DNA from: Blastococcus sp. CPCC 205250
GTDB taxonomy: Bacteria > Actinomycetota > Actinomycetes > Mycobacteriales > Geodermatophilaceae
Reading direction: 5' to 3'
NCBI RefSeq assembly: GCF_019799925.1
Contig: NZ_JABGCG010000003.1
Location: 485,144 to 549,143 of the forward strand
DNA length: 64,000 nucleotides
Positions 1 through 7,774 of the stretch are shown one piece after another (position 1 is the stretch's first letter; each line of letters begins with the position of its first letter). Below the pieces are notes generated by a model, which was not told the origin of the DNA, did no database searches, and saw nothing but the letters and a program-made list of their open reading frames with translations. Made by a program: the position numbers and the translations under genes.

Positions 1-1095
1 GCGCAGGTCGTTGACCAGCGTGGTCAGCATGCGGGCGCCGGATGCGGAGATCGGGTGGCCGAGGCTGCACCCGCTGCCGTGGACGTTGACCTTGTCCTCG
101 TCGATGCCGAGGAGCTTGCAGGCCGCGACGGGGACGGAGGCGAACGCCTCGTTGATCTCCCACAGCGCGATGTCGGAGACCGAGAGGCCGGCCTTCTCCA
201 GGACCTTGGGGATGCCGTCGAGGGGGGCCATCCCGGTGCGCCGGGGGTTGGTGCCCGTCGACGTCCAGGCCCGGACCGTCGCCAGCGCGGTCAGGCCCTC
301 GCTCGCGGCCAGCTCGTCGCTGACGACCGTCAGGGCCGCCGCGGCGTCGTTCACGCCGCTGGCGTTGCCGGCGGTGATGGAGAAGCCCTCGATCTCCGGG
401 TGCAGCACCTTGAGCGAGGCCAGCTTCTCCAGGGTGGTGTCCCGGCGCGGGTGCTCGTCGACGGAGAAGTCGACGTAGCTGCCGTCCTTCTGCAGCGCCT
501 TGATCGAGACGATCTCGTCGGCCAGCAGGCCGGCGTCGATGGCCTCGACGGCCCGCTGGTGGGACCGGAAGGCCCACGCGTCCATGTCCTGCCGGGTCAG
601 CCCGGCCTCCTGCGCGGTGTTCCACCCGACGGTGATGGACATGTCCCGGCTCGGGGCGTCGGGCGCCTCCGGGGCGATCGGGGGAAACCAGGACTCGACC
701 TGGTCGGCCGTGCCGGGGACCCGCCGGGAGAACATCGGCGACAGCGACGAGGACTGCACGCCCCCGGCGACGATCGCGCGGTCCATGCCGGAGCGGATCT
801 GCGCGGCGGCCAGGCCGACGGCGGTGAGGCTGCCGGCGCAGTGCCGGTTCACCGCGACCCCGGGGACGTGGTCCAGGCCGGCGGCGACGGCGGCGTACCG
901 GCCGACGGCGGCACCGCCGTAGAGCGACTCGGCCCAGATGACGTCGTCGACCAGCTGCGGGTCGAGGCCGGCGCGCTCGATGCTCGCCGTCAGGACGGTC
1001 TGGGACATGTCCTCGGACGTGGTGTCGGCGAGGGTGCCCTTGCGGGCGGTGCCGATCGCGGTTCGTACTGCGCTGACGATGACGGCCTCGGGCAT
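1..1095 (-). CDS. Thiolase family protein (acetyl-CoA acetyltransferase type), 3' end cut by window
   Basis: Degradative thiolase that would cleave 3-ketoacyl-CoA with CoA. The frame is open from the ATG at 1095 to base 1, giving 365 codons, and the C-terminus lies outside the window. It begins MPEAVIVSAVRTAIG, the usual thiolase start. The acylated nucleophile is Cys86 in VNRHCAGSL. NEAFASVPV and GSGCSLGHPISASG carry the conserved Asn and His. The last catalytic Cys (CxG motif) would be beyond base 1. An AAGG sits just upstream of the start. A divergent enoyl-CoA hydratase at 1286 supports a role in beta-oxidation. The exact substrate class (fatty, steroid or cyclic) is not readable here. 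Confidence 0.93.
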   Translation of the reverse strand, partial: MPEAVIVSAVRTAIGTARKGTLADTTSEDMSQTVLTASIERAGLDPQLVDDVIWAESLYGGAAVGRYAAVAAGLDHVPGVAVNRHCAGSLTAVGLAAAQIRSGMDRAIVAGGVQSSSLSPMFSRRVPGTADQVESWFPPIAPEAPDAPSRDMSITVGWNTAQEAGLTRQDMDAWAFRSHQRAVEAIDAGLLADEIVSIKALQKDGSYVDFSVDEHPRRDTTLEKLASLKVLHPEIEGFSITAGNASGVNDAAAALTVVSDELAASEGLTALATVRAWTSTGTNPRRTGMAPLDGIPKVLEKAGLSVSDIALWEINEAFASVPVAACKLLGIDEDKVNVHGSGCSLGHPISASGARMLTTLVNDLR

Positions 1096-1183
1096 GGGCA
1101 CCTTCGATCGGTACGGAGAGACGGGAACGGGGAGACGCGATCGGGAACGGCCCGGCGAGCGGGAGGTCACGGGCCCCTCTCGC

Positions 1184-1212
1184 AATGTAGAACGGCTTAC
1201 GGTAGGTAACAA
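1184..1212 (-). promoter_or_regulatory. Candidate promoter of the thiolase gene
   Basis: On the minus strand TTGTTA (1212-1207) and TACATT (1189-1184) are separated by 17 bp, a good match to a sigma-70 type promoter in an unusually AT-rich patch of the 190-bp divergent intergenic region. Transcription would start near 1178, about 80 nt before the thiolase ATG. I see no KstR-type operator in it. Confidence 0.5.
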
Positions 1213-1285
1213 GGAGGTGTTCCCGGCGGCCGCGCGCCACCCGGGGACGGCCTCCGCCGCGGCCTGACGACGGGAGTCCGGACAC

Positions 1286-2425
1286 ATGCAGGACAGCGAC
1301 CCCGCCGCGCCCGGGGAGCTCCCGCCGGGGGTGCCCACGCTGCGCGCCGCCGACCTCGCCGAGATGCCGCCGCCTCCCCTGGTGCTGGACGGCGCCGGCC
1401 GGCCGGTCGAACCGTTGCTGGTCGTCGACGCGAGCGGGTTCGCCACGCTGCCGCCGCCGGTCCGCCGCCGCGCGGTCACCGCACTGCGGGGCAGCCGGCG
1501 CTGCACCGTCGCGGTCGCCTCCGGTGCCGACCGCGTCCCCGGGGAGCTGGCGCAGGCGGTGGACCTCGGGCTCACCGCCGCCCCGTCCGCCGCGGACGCG
1601 CGGACCATCGCCGTCCCCGACGTCGCCGAGGCCCTCGGCACGCTCACCCAGCGGTTCGCCGACACGCCGGTGGCGGCGCTGACCTACGTCTGGCTGCTCC
1701 GGCAGAGCGCCGGGCTGCCGGTGCCCGCGGCGCTCACCGCCGAGTCGGCCGCCTACTCCACCCTGCTGGCCGGACCGGAGTTCGCCCGCTGGCTGGCCGG
1801 CCGGGGCCCCGCCCGCGCCCCTGACGACCGCGCGCACCGCGTGGTGTCCAGCCGGGTGGGCGACGTCCTGCATGTGAGGCTGGACCGGCCGGCCCGGCGC
1901 AACGCCGTCGACGCGGCCATGCGGGACGCGCTGCTGGCGGCACTGGCCCCGGCGGAGTGGGACGAGAACCTGCTGGTCGAGATCTCCGGGACCGGTCCGG
2001 CCTTCTCCGCCGGCGGGGACCTCGACGAGTTCGGGTCGGCGCCGGACCCGGCGCGCGCGCACGTGATCCGGCTCGGGGCCAGCGTCGCCGAGGCGGTGCA
2101 CCGCATCCGCGACCGGGTGACCGTGCGCGTGCACGGCACCTGCCTGGGCGCGGGCTTCGAGCTGCCCTGCTTCGCCGGGCGGGTGCTCGCCGCGCCGGAC
2201 ACCCGGCTCGGGCTGCCGGAGCTCGCGATGGGGCTGATCCCCGGCGCCGGCGGCACGGTGAGCGTCGTGCGGCGGGCCGGGCGCTGGCGGGCGGCCTGGC
2301 TGGGGCTGACCGGCACCCGCGTCGACGCGCGGACCGCACACGCCTGGGGACTGGTCGACGAGGTGCTCGACGCGGCGCCGGTGGCCGCCGACGGGGCCGA
2401 GCAGTCGGGGTCGGCGGCGCGCTGA
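1286..2425 (+). CDS. Enoyl-CoA hydratase/isomerase family protein with long N-terminal extension
   Basis: The C-terminal half (residues about 185-370) is a crotonase domain that hydrates 2-enoyl-CoA. Both catalytic glutamates are present with the canonical spacing of 20: Glu292 in GAGFELPC and Glu312 in LGLPELAMG. The oxyanion-hole region is GAGF, and GLIPGAGGT follows. At 379 aa it is over 100 residues longer than a simple crotonase. The first 180 residues (proline-rich start, then alpha/beta-like sequence) match no domain I recognise. The gene stands divergent to the thiolase and convergent to the mftD homologue. The product is soluble, with no signal peptide. Confidence 0.88.
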   Translation: MQDSDPAAPGELPPGVPTLRAADLAEMPPPPLVLDGAGRPVEPLLVVDASGFATLPPPVRRRAVTALRGSRRCTVAVASGADRVPGELAQAVDLGLTAAPSAADARTIAVPDVAEALGTLTQRFADTPVAALTYVWLLRQSAGLPVPAALTAESAAYSTLLAGPEFARWLAGRGPARAPDDRAHRVVSSRVGDVLHVRLDRPARRNAVDAAMRDALLAALAPAEWDENLLVEISGTGPAFSAGGDLDEFGSAPDPARAHVIRLGASVAEAVHRIRDRVTVRVHGTCLGAGFELPCFAGRVLAAPDTRLGLPELAMGLIPGAGGTVSVVRRAGRWRAAWLGLTGTRVDARTAHAWGLVDEVLDAAPVAADGAEQSGSAAR

Positions 2426-2445
2426 GACCTCCCCCGGAGACGACG

Positions 2446-2479
2446 ACGGCGGGACCCCGGTGCCCCGGGATCCCGCCGT
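2446..2479. terminator. Bidirectional terminator hairpin
   Basis: Arms ACGGCGGGA and TCCCGCCGT pair perfectly (9 bp). After one mismatch five more pairs close a short loop. The hairpin lies between the convergent hydratase (stop 2425) and the mftD homologue (stop 2535), so it can serve both. Confidence 0.6.
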
Positions 2480-2534
2480 ACGGCCCCACTGCAGGCCCCC
2501 GCGGCGGAGCTCGCGAGTCGCAATGGGGCCTCCG

Positions 2535-3782
2535 TCAGCGGGGCGAGGGCTTCTCCGACTGCGCCACCCGGCCGGAGCTCGTGCCGGGCGCCTCCGCGAG
2601 CGGGGCGTGCTCGCCGAGGTGCCGCTCGAACCCGGCCGGGATCACCAGGTCGTCGCGGGACAGGTCGGCGATCGAGGAGTGGCCCAGGCCGATCATGGCC
2701 GAGCCGAGCCCGTCGCGGAGCAGGTCGAGCACGTTCTCCACGCCGGCCTGGCCGTTGGCGGCGAGGCCCCACAGGTAGGCGCGGCCGATCATCACGGCGC
2801 GGGCGCCGAGGGCGAGGGCCTTGGCCACGTCGGAGCCCCGGCGGATGCCGCCGTCGAGCAGCACCTCGACCTGGTCCCCGACGGCGTCGGCGACGGCCGG
2901 CAGGGCCCGGATGGAGGCCGGAGTCCCGTCGAGGTTGTTGCCGCCGTGGTTGGACACCGAGATCGCGGTCGCGCCGGCGTCGATGGCGCGCTTGGCGTCG
3001 TCCACCCGCATGACGCCCTTGAGCATGAACGGCGCCTCGGGCCACAGGCCCCGCAGCCAGGCGACGTCCTCCCAGGTCGGCATCGGCGACTGCATCCACT
3101 GGCCGTAGGCCTCGAAGAAGGTGGGCGCCTTGTCGCCGGGGTTCGCCACCATGTTCGGCACCGTCAGGTCGGGGATGGCGCCGGTCTTGGCGAAGTCCCA
3201 CAGCCAGGCCGGCTTGAGGGCGACCTGCGGGGCGTACCGGCGCATCGCCTCGAAGTTGACCTTCTCCGGGATGAACGGGCTGCCCCAGTCGCGGCCGTAG
3301 GAGAACGACCAGTCCAGCGTGGCGATCAGGCCGGCCGCGCCGGCCCGCTTGGCCCGCTCGACCTTGGCGGCCATCACGTCGCGGTCACCGACCCAGTACA
3401 GCTGGAAGAAGGTCTTCGGGTTGGCCGCGATGACCTCCTCCATCGGCTTGCTGGCCATCGACGACAGCCCCATCGCGGTGCCGCGCGCAGCGGCCGCGCG
3501 GGCGACGGCGACCTCGCCGTCGGGGTTCACCGCCTGGACCCCGGTCGGGCTGATCAGCACCGGCAGGGAGACCTCCTGCCCCATCACCGTGGTGGCCATC
3601 TGCTTGCTGTTGGCCAGGCCGGCGGTGTGCGGCGCGAACCCGAGCTCGTCGAACGCCGCCAGGTTGTCGGCGGCGGTCAGGCCCTTCTCCGAGCCGGCCA
3701 CCAACGCGCCGTAGACGCCCTTGGGCAGCCGGCGCTTGGCTCGGCGCTGCGCTTCCGCCACGGTCTCGAACCACTTGCCCAC
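2535..3782 (-). CDS. mftD: MftD-like FMN-dependent alpha-hydroxy-acid-oxidase family protein (mycofactocin system)
   Basis: A 415-aa TIM-barrel flavoprotein of the lactate/glycolate oxidase family, very similar to the mycobacterial mycofactocin enzyme MftD (Rv0694-type). MftD oxidatively deaminates the MftC/MftE product to make the redox-active pre-mycofactocin core. The start WFETVAEAQRRAKRR, the block TTVMGQEVSLPV and the active-site stretch SNHGGNNLDGTPASI (His279) are MftD-like. True lactate oxidases have HGGRQLD, with Arg where this has Asn. I chose GTG 3782: GAGGGG stands 9 nt upstream and the protein then starts at the family position. The frame is open upstream to 3842. No mftA, mftB or mftC lies in the window, so this copy is outside a full mft cluster. 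Confidence 0.85.
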   Translation of the reverse strand: MGKWFETVAEAQRRAKRRLPKGVYGALVAGSEKGLTAADNLAAFDELGFAPHTAGLANSKQMATTVMGQEVSLPVLISPTGVQAVNPDGEVAVARAAAARGTAMGLSSMASKPMEEVIAANPKTFFQLYWVGDRDVMAAKVERAKRAGAAGLIATLDWSFSYGRDWGSPFIPEKVNFEAMRRYAPQVALKPAWLWDFAKTGAIPDLTVPNMVANPGDKAPTFFEAYGQWMQSPMPTWEDVAWLRGLWPEAPFMLKGVMRVDDAKRAIDAGATAISVSNHGGNNLDGTPASIRALPAVADAVGDQVEVLLDGGIRRGSDVAKALALGARAVMIGRAYLWGLAANGQAGVENVLDLLRDGLGSAMIGLGHSSIADLSRDDLVIPAGFERHLGEHAPLAEAPGTSSGRVAQSEKPSPR

Positions 3783-3826
3783 AGCAGCACACCCCTCATC
3801 GATCGACCCGGCCCCCATCGGCCGGA

Positions 3827-3841
3827 TGGCACTGAGTGCCA
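3827..3841. promoter_or_regulatory. Perfect 15-bp palindrome, candidate operator of the mftD homologue
   Basis: TGGCACTGAGTGCCA has perfect 7-bp arms around one central base. It touches the -10 hexamer and covers the expected transcription start of the mftD-like gene. This is a typical place for a repressor site. The cognate regulator is unknown. The TGGCA/TGCCA half-sites resemble those upstream of the TetR gene at 47152. Confidence 0.5.
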
Positions 3842-3869
3842 CGGTAGAGACGCGGGCGCGTGACGTCCA
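3841..3869 (-). promoter_or_regulatory. Candidate promoter of the mftD homologue
   Basis: Minus-strand TGGACG (3869-3864) and TACCGT (3846-3841) are 17 bp apart. The start would fall near 3834, giving a leader of about 50 nt before GTG 3782. Confidence 0.5.
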
Positions 3870-3918
3870 GCACTCGTCGGCCCCCCGGCCTCCTCCGGGT
3901 GGCCGTACCCCGCCGCGC

Positions 3919-3948
3919 TTGTCCCGAGTCCCGCGGTGTCACTAGCGT
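3919..3948 (+). promoter_or_regulatory. Candidate promoter of the CoA-transferase/amidohydrolase pair
   Basis: TTGTCC (3919-3924) and TAGCGT (3943-3948) are 18 bp apart. Transcription starting near 3955 would begin after the upstream in-frame GTG at 3936, so it favours GTG 3987 as the translation start of the next gene. Confidence 0.45.
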
Positions 3949-3986
3949 CCGAAGCGACCCGTGTACCCCGCCGACCCGAGGATGCC

Positions 3987-5216
3987 GTGCCCGAGTCGAC
4001 CGACTGGGCGGCCAGCGGGGTCCTCGCCCTCACCGGCTGCCCCGACGGCCCTCCCCTGCTGCCGCCGGGGCGGGCGGCCACCGTGGCCCGCGAGCTGACC
4101 GACCGGATCGCCGCCGCCACCGCCGGCACCGCGCACCCCGTGGCGCTCGACGGCGCGGCGCTGCTCGCCGAGCGGGCGGCGCTGACCGGCGCCCGCCGCG
4201 CCGGCCGGGTCTCCGCCGGGGGCAGCTGCCGCCTGCTGCCCACGCGCGACGGCTGGGCCGCCGTCTCCTGCGCGCGGCCGGGCGACCCGCTGCTGTTCGG
4301 GGCGCTGGTCGGGCGGGAGCTCCCCGGCGACCCGTGGCCGGGGATCGAGGCATGGGTGCGCGCCCACCCCGGCGCCGAGCTCGCCGCCCGGGCCGAGCTG
4401 CTGGGCGTCGCCGCCGGTCCCGTGCGGGCGCCCGGCCCCCCTCCTCCCCCGCTCCCCGCGCACCCCCCGCGGCCGGTCGCGGGCCTGCTCGTCGTGGACT
4501 TCAGCGCGCTGTGGGCCGGCCCGCTGGCGGCGTCGCTGCTGGGGCTGGCCGGCGCCCGAGTCGTCAAGGTGGAGGTGCCCGACCGGCTCGACGGCGCCCG
4601 CCGCGGGCACCCGGGGTTCTACCGGCTGCTGCACGCCGGGCACCGGTCGGTGCTGCTGGACCCGGCCGCGCCGGGCGGCCGGGCGGCCATGGCCGCCCTG
4701 GTGGCCGCGGCCGACGTCGTGATCGAGGCCTCGCGGCCCCGGGCCCTGGCGGGCTTCGGGCTCGACGCCGAGGCCGCGGTCGCGTCGGGCGCGTGCTGGA
4801 TCTCGCTGACCGCGGCCGGGCGGGCCTCGGGCCGGATCGGCTTCGGCGACGACGTCGCGGCCGGCGCCGGGCTGGTCGCCCGCGACGCCGAGGGCGACCC
4901 GGTGTTCGTCGGCGACGCCCTCGCCGACCCGCTGACCGGCCTCACCGCGGCGACCCTGGCCATGACCGCCCCCGCCGACGGGTCCGGCGTGCTCTGGGAC
5001 GTCGCCATGAGCGACGTCGTAGCGGCCACCCTGACCGACGTCGCGCCGGACCCGTCGCCGGCCGCCCGCCGGCAGGAGAGGCGGTGGGTCCTCGACACCG
5101 CCGCAGGCGCCGTCCCCGTGGCCGAGCCGCGCCCGCGCACCGTCGCCGGCTCGGCACCCGCCGCCGGGGCGGACACCGCCGCCGTCCTCGCCGAGCTGGG
5201 CATCCCCCTCCCGTGA
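3987..5216 (+). CDS. CaiB/BaiF-type CoA-transferase family III protein (divergent)
   Basis: Family III CoA-transferases move CoA between acyl-CoA and a free acid. A 409-aa product. The family-like core starts near residue 160 with LLVVDFSALWAGPLAASLLGL, followed by ARVVKVE and the DVVIEASRPRALAGFGL block. The segment before it (about 160 residues) is weakly similar at best. The usual catalytic Asp in the GxN/Y..D region is not obvious, so activity is uncertain. The frame opens at GTG 3936, but a promoter -10 lies there, hence GTG 3987. It overlaps the next gene by 4 bp (GTGA), so the two are probably co-translated. Confidence 0.75.
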   Translation: MPESTDWAASGVLALTGCPDGPPLLPPGRAATVARELTDRIAAATAGTAHPVALDGAALLAERAALTGARRAGRVSAGGSCRLLPTRDGWAAVSCARPGDPLLFGALVGRELPGDPWPGIEAWVRAHPGAELAARAELLGVAAGPVRAPGPPPPPLPAHPPRPVAGLLVVDFSALWAGPLAASLLGLAGARVVKVEVPDRLDGARRGHPGFYRLLHAGHRSVLLDPAAPGGRAAMAALVAAADVVIEASRPRALAGFGLDAEAAVASGACWISLTAAGRASGRIGFGDDVAAGAGLVARDAEGDPVFVGDALADPLTGLTAATLAMTAPADGSGVLWDVAMSDVVAATLTDVAPDPSPAARRQERRWVLDTAAGAVPVAEPRPRTVAGSAPAAGADTAAVLAELGIPLP

Positions 5217-6610
5217 GCGGGCTGCTGGTCCGGGACGTCGCCCTGCTCGACGGTGGGCGGGCCGACGTGCGGGTCGCCGCGGGGCGGGTCGTCGAGGTGG
5301 GTCCGGCGCTGGAGCGGGACGCCGAGGAGGTCCTGCCCGGCCGCGGCCGCACCCTGCTGCCCGGGCTCACCGACGCGCACCTGCACCTGCACGCGATGGC
5401 CGCCGCCGCCCGGTCGGTGCCGTGCGGACCACCGGCGGTGCGCGACCCCGGGGGCCTGCGGCGGGCACTGGCCACGGCGGCACCCGGCGAGGACGGCTGG
5501 ATCCGGGGCACCGGCTACGCCGAGACCGTGGCCGGCGACCTGGACACCGCCGCGCTGGACCGGCTGCACGCTCCGCGGCCGGTCCGGGTGCAGCACCGCA
5601 GCGGCGCGCTGTGGGTGGTCAACTCCGCGGGCGCCGCGGCGCTGGGGCTGGCCGGCGCGGGGCACCCCGGCGTCGAGCGCGACGACTCCGGCCGGCCGAC
5701 CGGCCGGCTGTGGCGCGCCGACGACTGGCTGCGCGACCGGCTCGGCGGGCGCCGGTTCCCCGACCTCGGCGCGGTCGGCGCGGAGCTCACCCGCCTCGGC
5801 ATCACGGCGGTCACCGACGCCACCCCCGACCTCGCGCCGGCGGCCGTCACCGCGCTGGCCGCGGCGCGGCGGGACGGCGTGCTCCCGCAGGCGGTCCACC
5901 TGCTGGGCGCCCCCCTCTCCGGCGCGCTGCCCCCGGAGGTCACCGCGGGGCCGGTGAAGGTGGTGCTGGCCGACTCGGGGCTGCCGGACCTCGACGTGCT
6001 GGTCGACCGCGTCCGCGCCGCACACGCCGCCGGCCGGGCGGTGGCCGTCCACGTGGTCACCCGGGAGGCACTGGCCCTGCTCCTCGCCGCGCTCGACCTG
6101 ACCGGCGTCCGGCCCGGCGACCGCGTCGAGCACGCCGCGCTGGTCCCGGCCGAGGTGGTCGGCGACCTGGCGCGCCGCGGCCTGACCGTGGTCACCCAGC
6201 CCGGCTTCCTCGCCGACCGCGGCGACGACTACCTGCGCGACGTGCCCGCGGGCGAGCACGACGACCTCTACCGGGCCGGCAGCCTGCTGGCCGCGGGCGT
6301 GCCGCTGGCGCTCTCCAGCGACGCCCCCCACGGCCCCCTCGACCCCTGGCTGGTCCTCGCGGCGGCCACCGGCCGCCGGACGCGGTCCGGCGCCGTCGTG
6401 GGCGCGGACGAGCGGCTGCGGCCGGCCGCCGCGCTGGCGGGCTACCTCGGCGCCCCGGACGACCCGGGTGGCCCGCCCCGGCGCGTGGCGGCCGGCGCCC
6501 CGGCCGACCTGGTGCTCCTCGACGGCACCCCCGCCGACGTGCTCGACGCCCCGTCGGCCGGACGGGTGCGGGCCGTCGTCCTCGGTGGCCGGGTGGCACA
6601 CCGGGCCTGA
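5213..6610 (+). CDS. Amidohydrolase family protein (YtcJ/imidazolonepropionase-like)
   Basis: A 465-aa metal-dependent hydrolase of the amidohydrolase superfamily. The composite beta-sandwich N-terminus is followed by GLTDAHLHLHAMA, whose HxH motif binds metal. Further ligands are suggested by AVHVVTREAL, RVEHAAL and the aspartate in LSSDAPHGPLDP. The C-terminus APADLVLLDGTPADVL returns to the sandwich domain, as usual for these enzymes. GTG 5213 overlaps the stop of the CoA-transferase. The substrate is unknown. In this context it may open a cyclic amide or lactone-like intermediate, which is inference only. Confidence 0.82.
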   Translation: MSGLLVRDVALLDGGRADVRVAAGRVVEVGPALERDAEEVLPGRGRTLLPGLTDAHLHLHAMAAAARSVPCGPPAVRDPGGLRRALATAAPGEDGWIRGTGYAETVAGDLDTAALDRLHAPRPVRVQHRSGALWVVNSAGAAALGLAGAGHPGVERDDSGRPTGRLWRADDWLRDRLGGRRFPDLGAVGAELTRLGITAVTDATPDLAPAAVTALAAARRDGVLPQAVHLLGAPLSGALPPEVTAGPVKVVLADSGLPDLDVLVDRVRAAHAAGRAVAVHVVTREALALLLAALDLTGVRPGDRVEHAALVPAEVVGDLARRGLTVVTQPGFLADRGDDYLRDVPAGEHDDLYRAGSLLAAGVPLALSSDAPHGPLDPWLVLAAATGRRTRSGAVVGADERLRPAAALAGYLGAPDDPGGPPRRVAAGAPADLVLLDGTPADVLDAPSAGRVRAVVLGGRVAHRA

Positions 6611-6714
6611 CGCGGACGGGGTGGACGTCGACCGGACTGGACGTCGACAGTTCCACATGTATCGTCCGATGCCAGGGCCGCGCGGGCGGCGGCGGGCGTC
6701 ACCGAGGAGGGCTC

Positions 6715-7242
6715 GTGCGCGAGCTGGGACTGGTCCGGCCGGACATGGCGGCCATCGTCGGGCAGCCGTACGGCATCGCGGTCTCCTATCCGGTGACCGC
6801 CTCGGACATCCGGCGCTGGGCCATCGCCGTGTACTACCCGGAGCCACCGCCCGCCGCCTACCTCGACCCCGACGCCGAGGCGCAGGGGCGGCTCGTGGCC
6901 CCGCTGGACATCAGCGTCTTCGCCTGGGCGGCGGCGCGCACCGAGCCCAACGAGAAGGCGTTCGAGGTCGACCCGAGGTACAAGGCGGTCGGCGCCATGG
7001 AGCAGAACCTGGGCGTCCAGCCGCCGGACCTGTTCCGCGCCCTCAACGGCGGCCTGGTGGTCGACTACACCGGCGTGCGCATCCGGCCGGGCGATGTCGT
7101 CCGCTCCGAGACCGTCATCGCGCGGTACCAGGAGAAGGAGAGCCGGCTCGGCGCGATGCTCGTGACCGACACGGCGACCACCTGGACGAACCAGGACGGC
7201 GAGCGGATCAAGACCGCGACCATGTCCCTCATCCGCTACTGA
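6715..7242 (+). CDS. FAS1-like dehydratase / MaoC N-terminal hot-dog domain protein
   Basis: A 175-aa single hot-dog-fold protein of the MaoC_dehydrat_N (FAS1-like dehydratase) type. Such proteins form heterodimers with a catalytic MaoC partner to hydrate bulky enoyl-CoA esters. Key features are the early AIVGQPYGIAVSYPVTASDIRRWA, the FxxDPRYKAVGAMEQ stretch and GVRIRPGDVVRSETVI with the typical substrate-edge strand. GTG 6715 is preceded by GAGGAGG 5 nt away. The next gene, 28 bp downstream, is its likely partner. Confidence 0.82.
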   Translation: MRELGLVRPDMAAIVGQPYGIAVSYPVTASDIRRWAIAVYYPEPPPAAYLDPDAEAQGRLVAPLDISVFAWAAARTEPNEKAFEVDPRYKAVGAMEQNLGVQPPDLFRALNGGLVVDYTGVRIRPGDVVRSETVIARYQEKESRLGAMLVTDTATTWTNQDGERIKTATMSLIRY

Positions 7243-7270
7243 CCCGCCGATCCGCCGCAGGGGAGATCCG

Positions 7271-7717
7271 ATGACCGACGTCCAGACCCCGGCCGCGTCC
7301 GCCGGGGAGTTCGAGGTGGGGGCGACCGTCCCGCCGTTCGTCCGGACCGCCGGGCTGCACGCCTGGAACCGCTACGCCGCGGTCAACTACGAGTTCGTCG
7401 ACATCCACATGGACGACGAGGCCGGCCGGGCCGCGGGCATGCCCGGCGCCTTCGGCATGGGCAACCTCATCTGGGCCTGGATGCACTGCGCGGTCGAGCA
7501 GTGGGTCGGCGACCGCGGCCGGCTAGAGCACCTCGAGTGCCGCTTCAAGTCCCCGGCGCTCAAGGGCGACACCATCACGATCACCGGCACGGTCACCGGG
7601 CGCAGCACCGCCGACGACGGCGGCGTCCTGCTGGACCTGGAGCTGTGGTCGGAGAACCAGACGGGCACGAGGACCGCCCCCGGCTCCGCGCGGGTGCGCC
7701 TGCAGCCAGCGGACTGA
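7271..7717 (+). CDS. MaoC family dehydratase, partner of the upstream hot-dog protein
   Basis: A 148-aa MaoC-like hot-dog protein. The hydratase-2 motif region reads YEFVDIHMDDEAG. The histidine and following aspartate are kept, while the first acidic residue of the usual D-x4-H is Glu. MPGAFGMGNLIWAWMH forms the central helix, and RFKSPALKGDTI the conserved C-terminal strands. With the preceding gene it resembles split heteromeric hydratases such as those of steroid side-chain degradation (ChsH1/ChsH2-type), so a bulky enoyl-CoA is the likely substrate. It ends at a shared hairpin terminator. Confidence 0.85.
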   Translation: MTDVQTPAASAGEFEVGATVPPFVRTAGLHAWNRYAAVNYEFVDIHMDDEAGRAAGMPGAFGMGNLIWAWMHCAVEQWVGDRGRLEHLECRFKSPALKGDTITITGTVTGRSTADDGGVLLDLELWSENQTGTRTAPGSARVRLQPAD

Positions 7718-7727
7718 CCCCCGCCAG

Positions 7728-7759
7728 ACGGCCCCGGAGCGCACCGCGCCCGGGGCCGT
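7728..7759. terminator. Bidirectional terminator hairpin
   Basis: ACGGCCCCGG (7728-7737) pairs perfectly with CCGGGGCCGT (7750-7759) around a 12-nt loop, in the 57-bp gap between convergent genes. Confidence 0.65.
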
Positions 7760-7774
7760 CCGCGTGCCGGGGAC

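Noticed and set aside
1096..1285. KstR- or KstR2-type sterol operator in the first divergent region
   Set aside because: TAGAAC is present but the expected inverted GTTCTA partner is not, so I do not claim a sterol repressor site.
3936..3986. Upstream GTG start for the CoA-transferase
   Set aside because: A promoter -10 (TAGCGT) lies just after it, so this GTG would not be in the message. No family similarity in the extra 17 residues.
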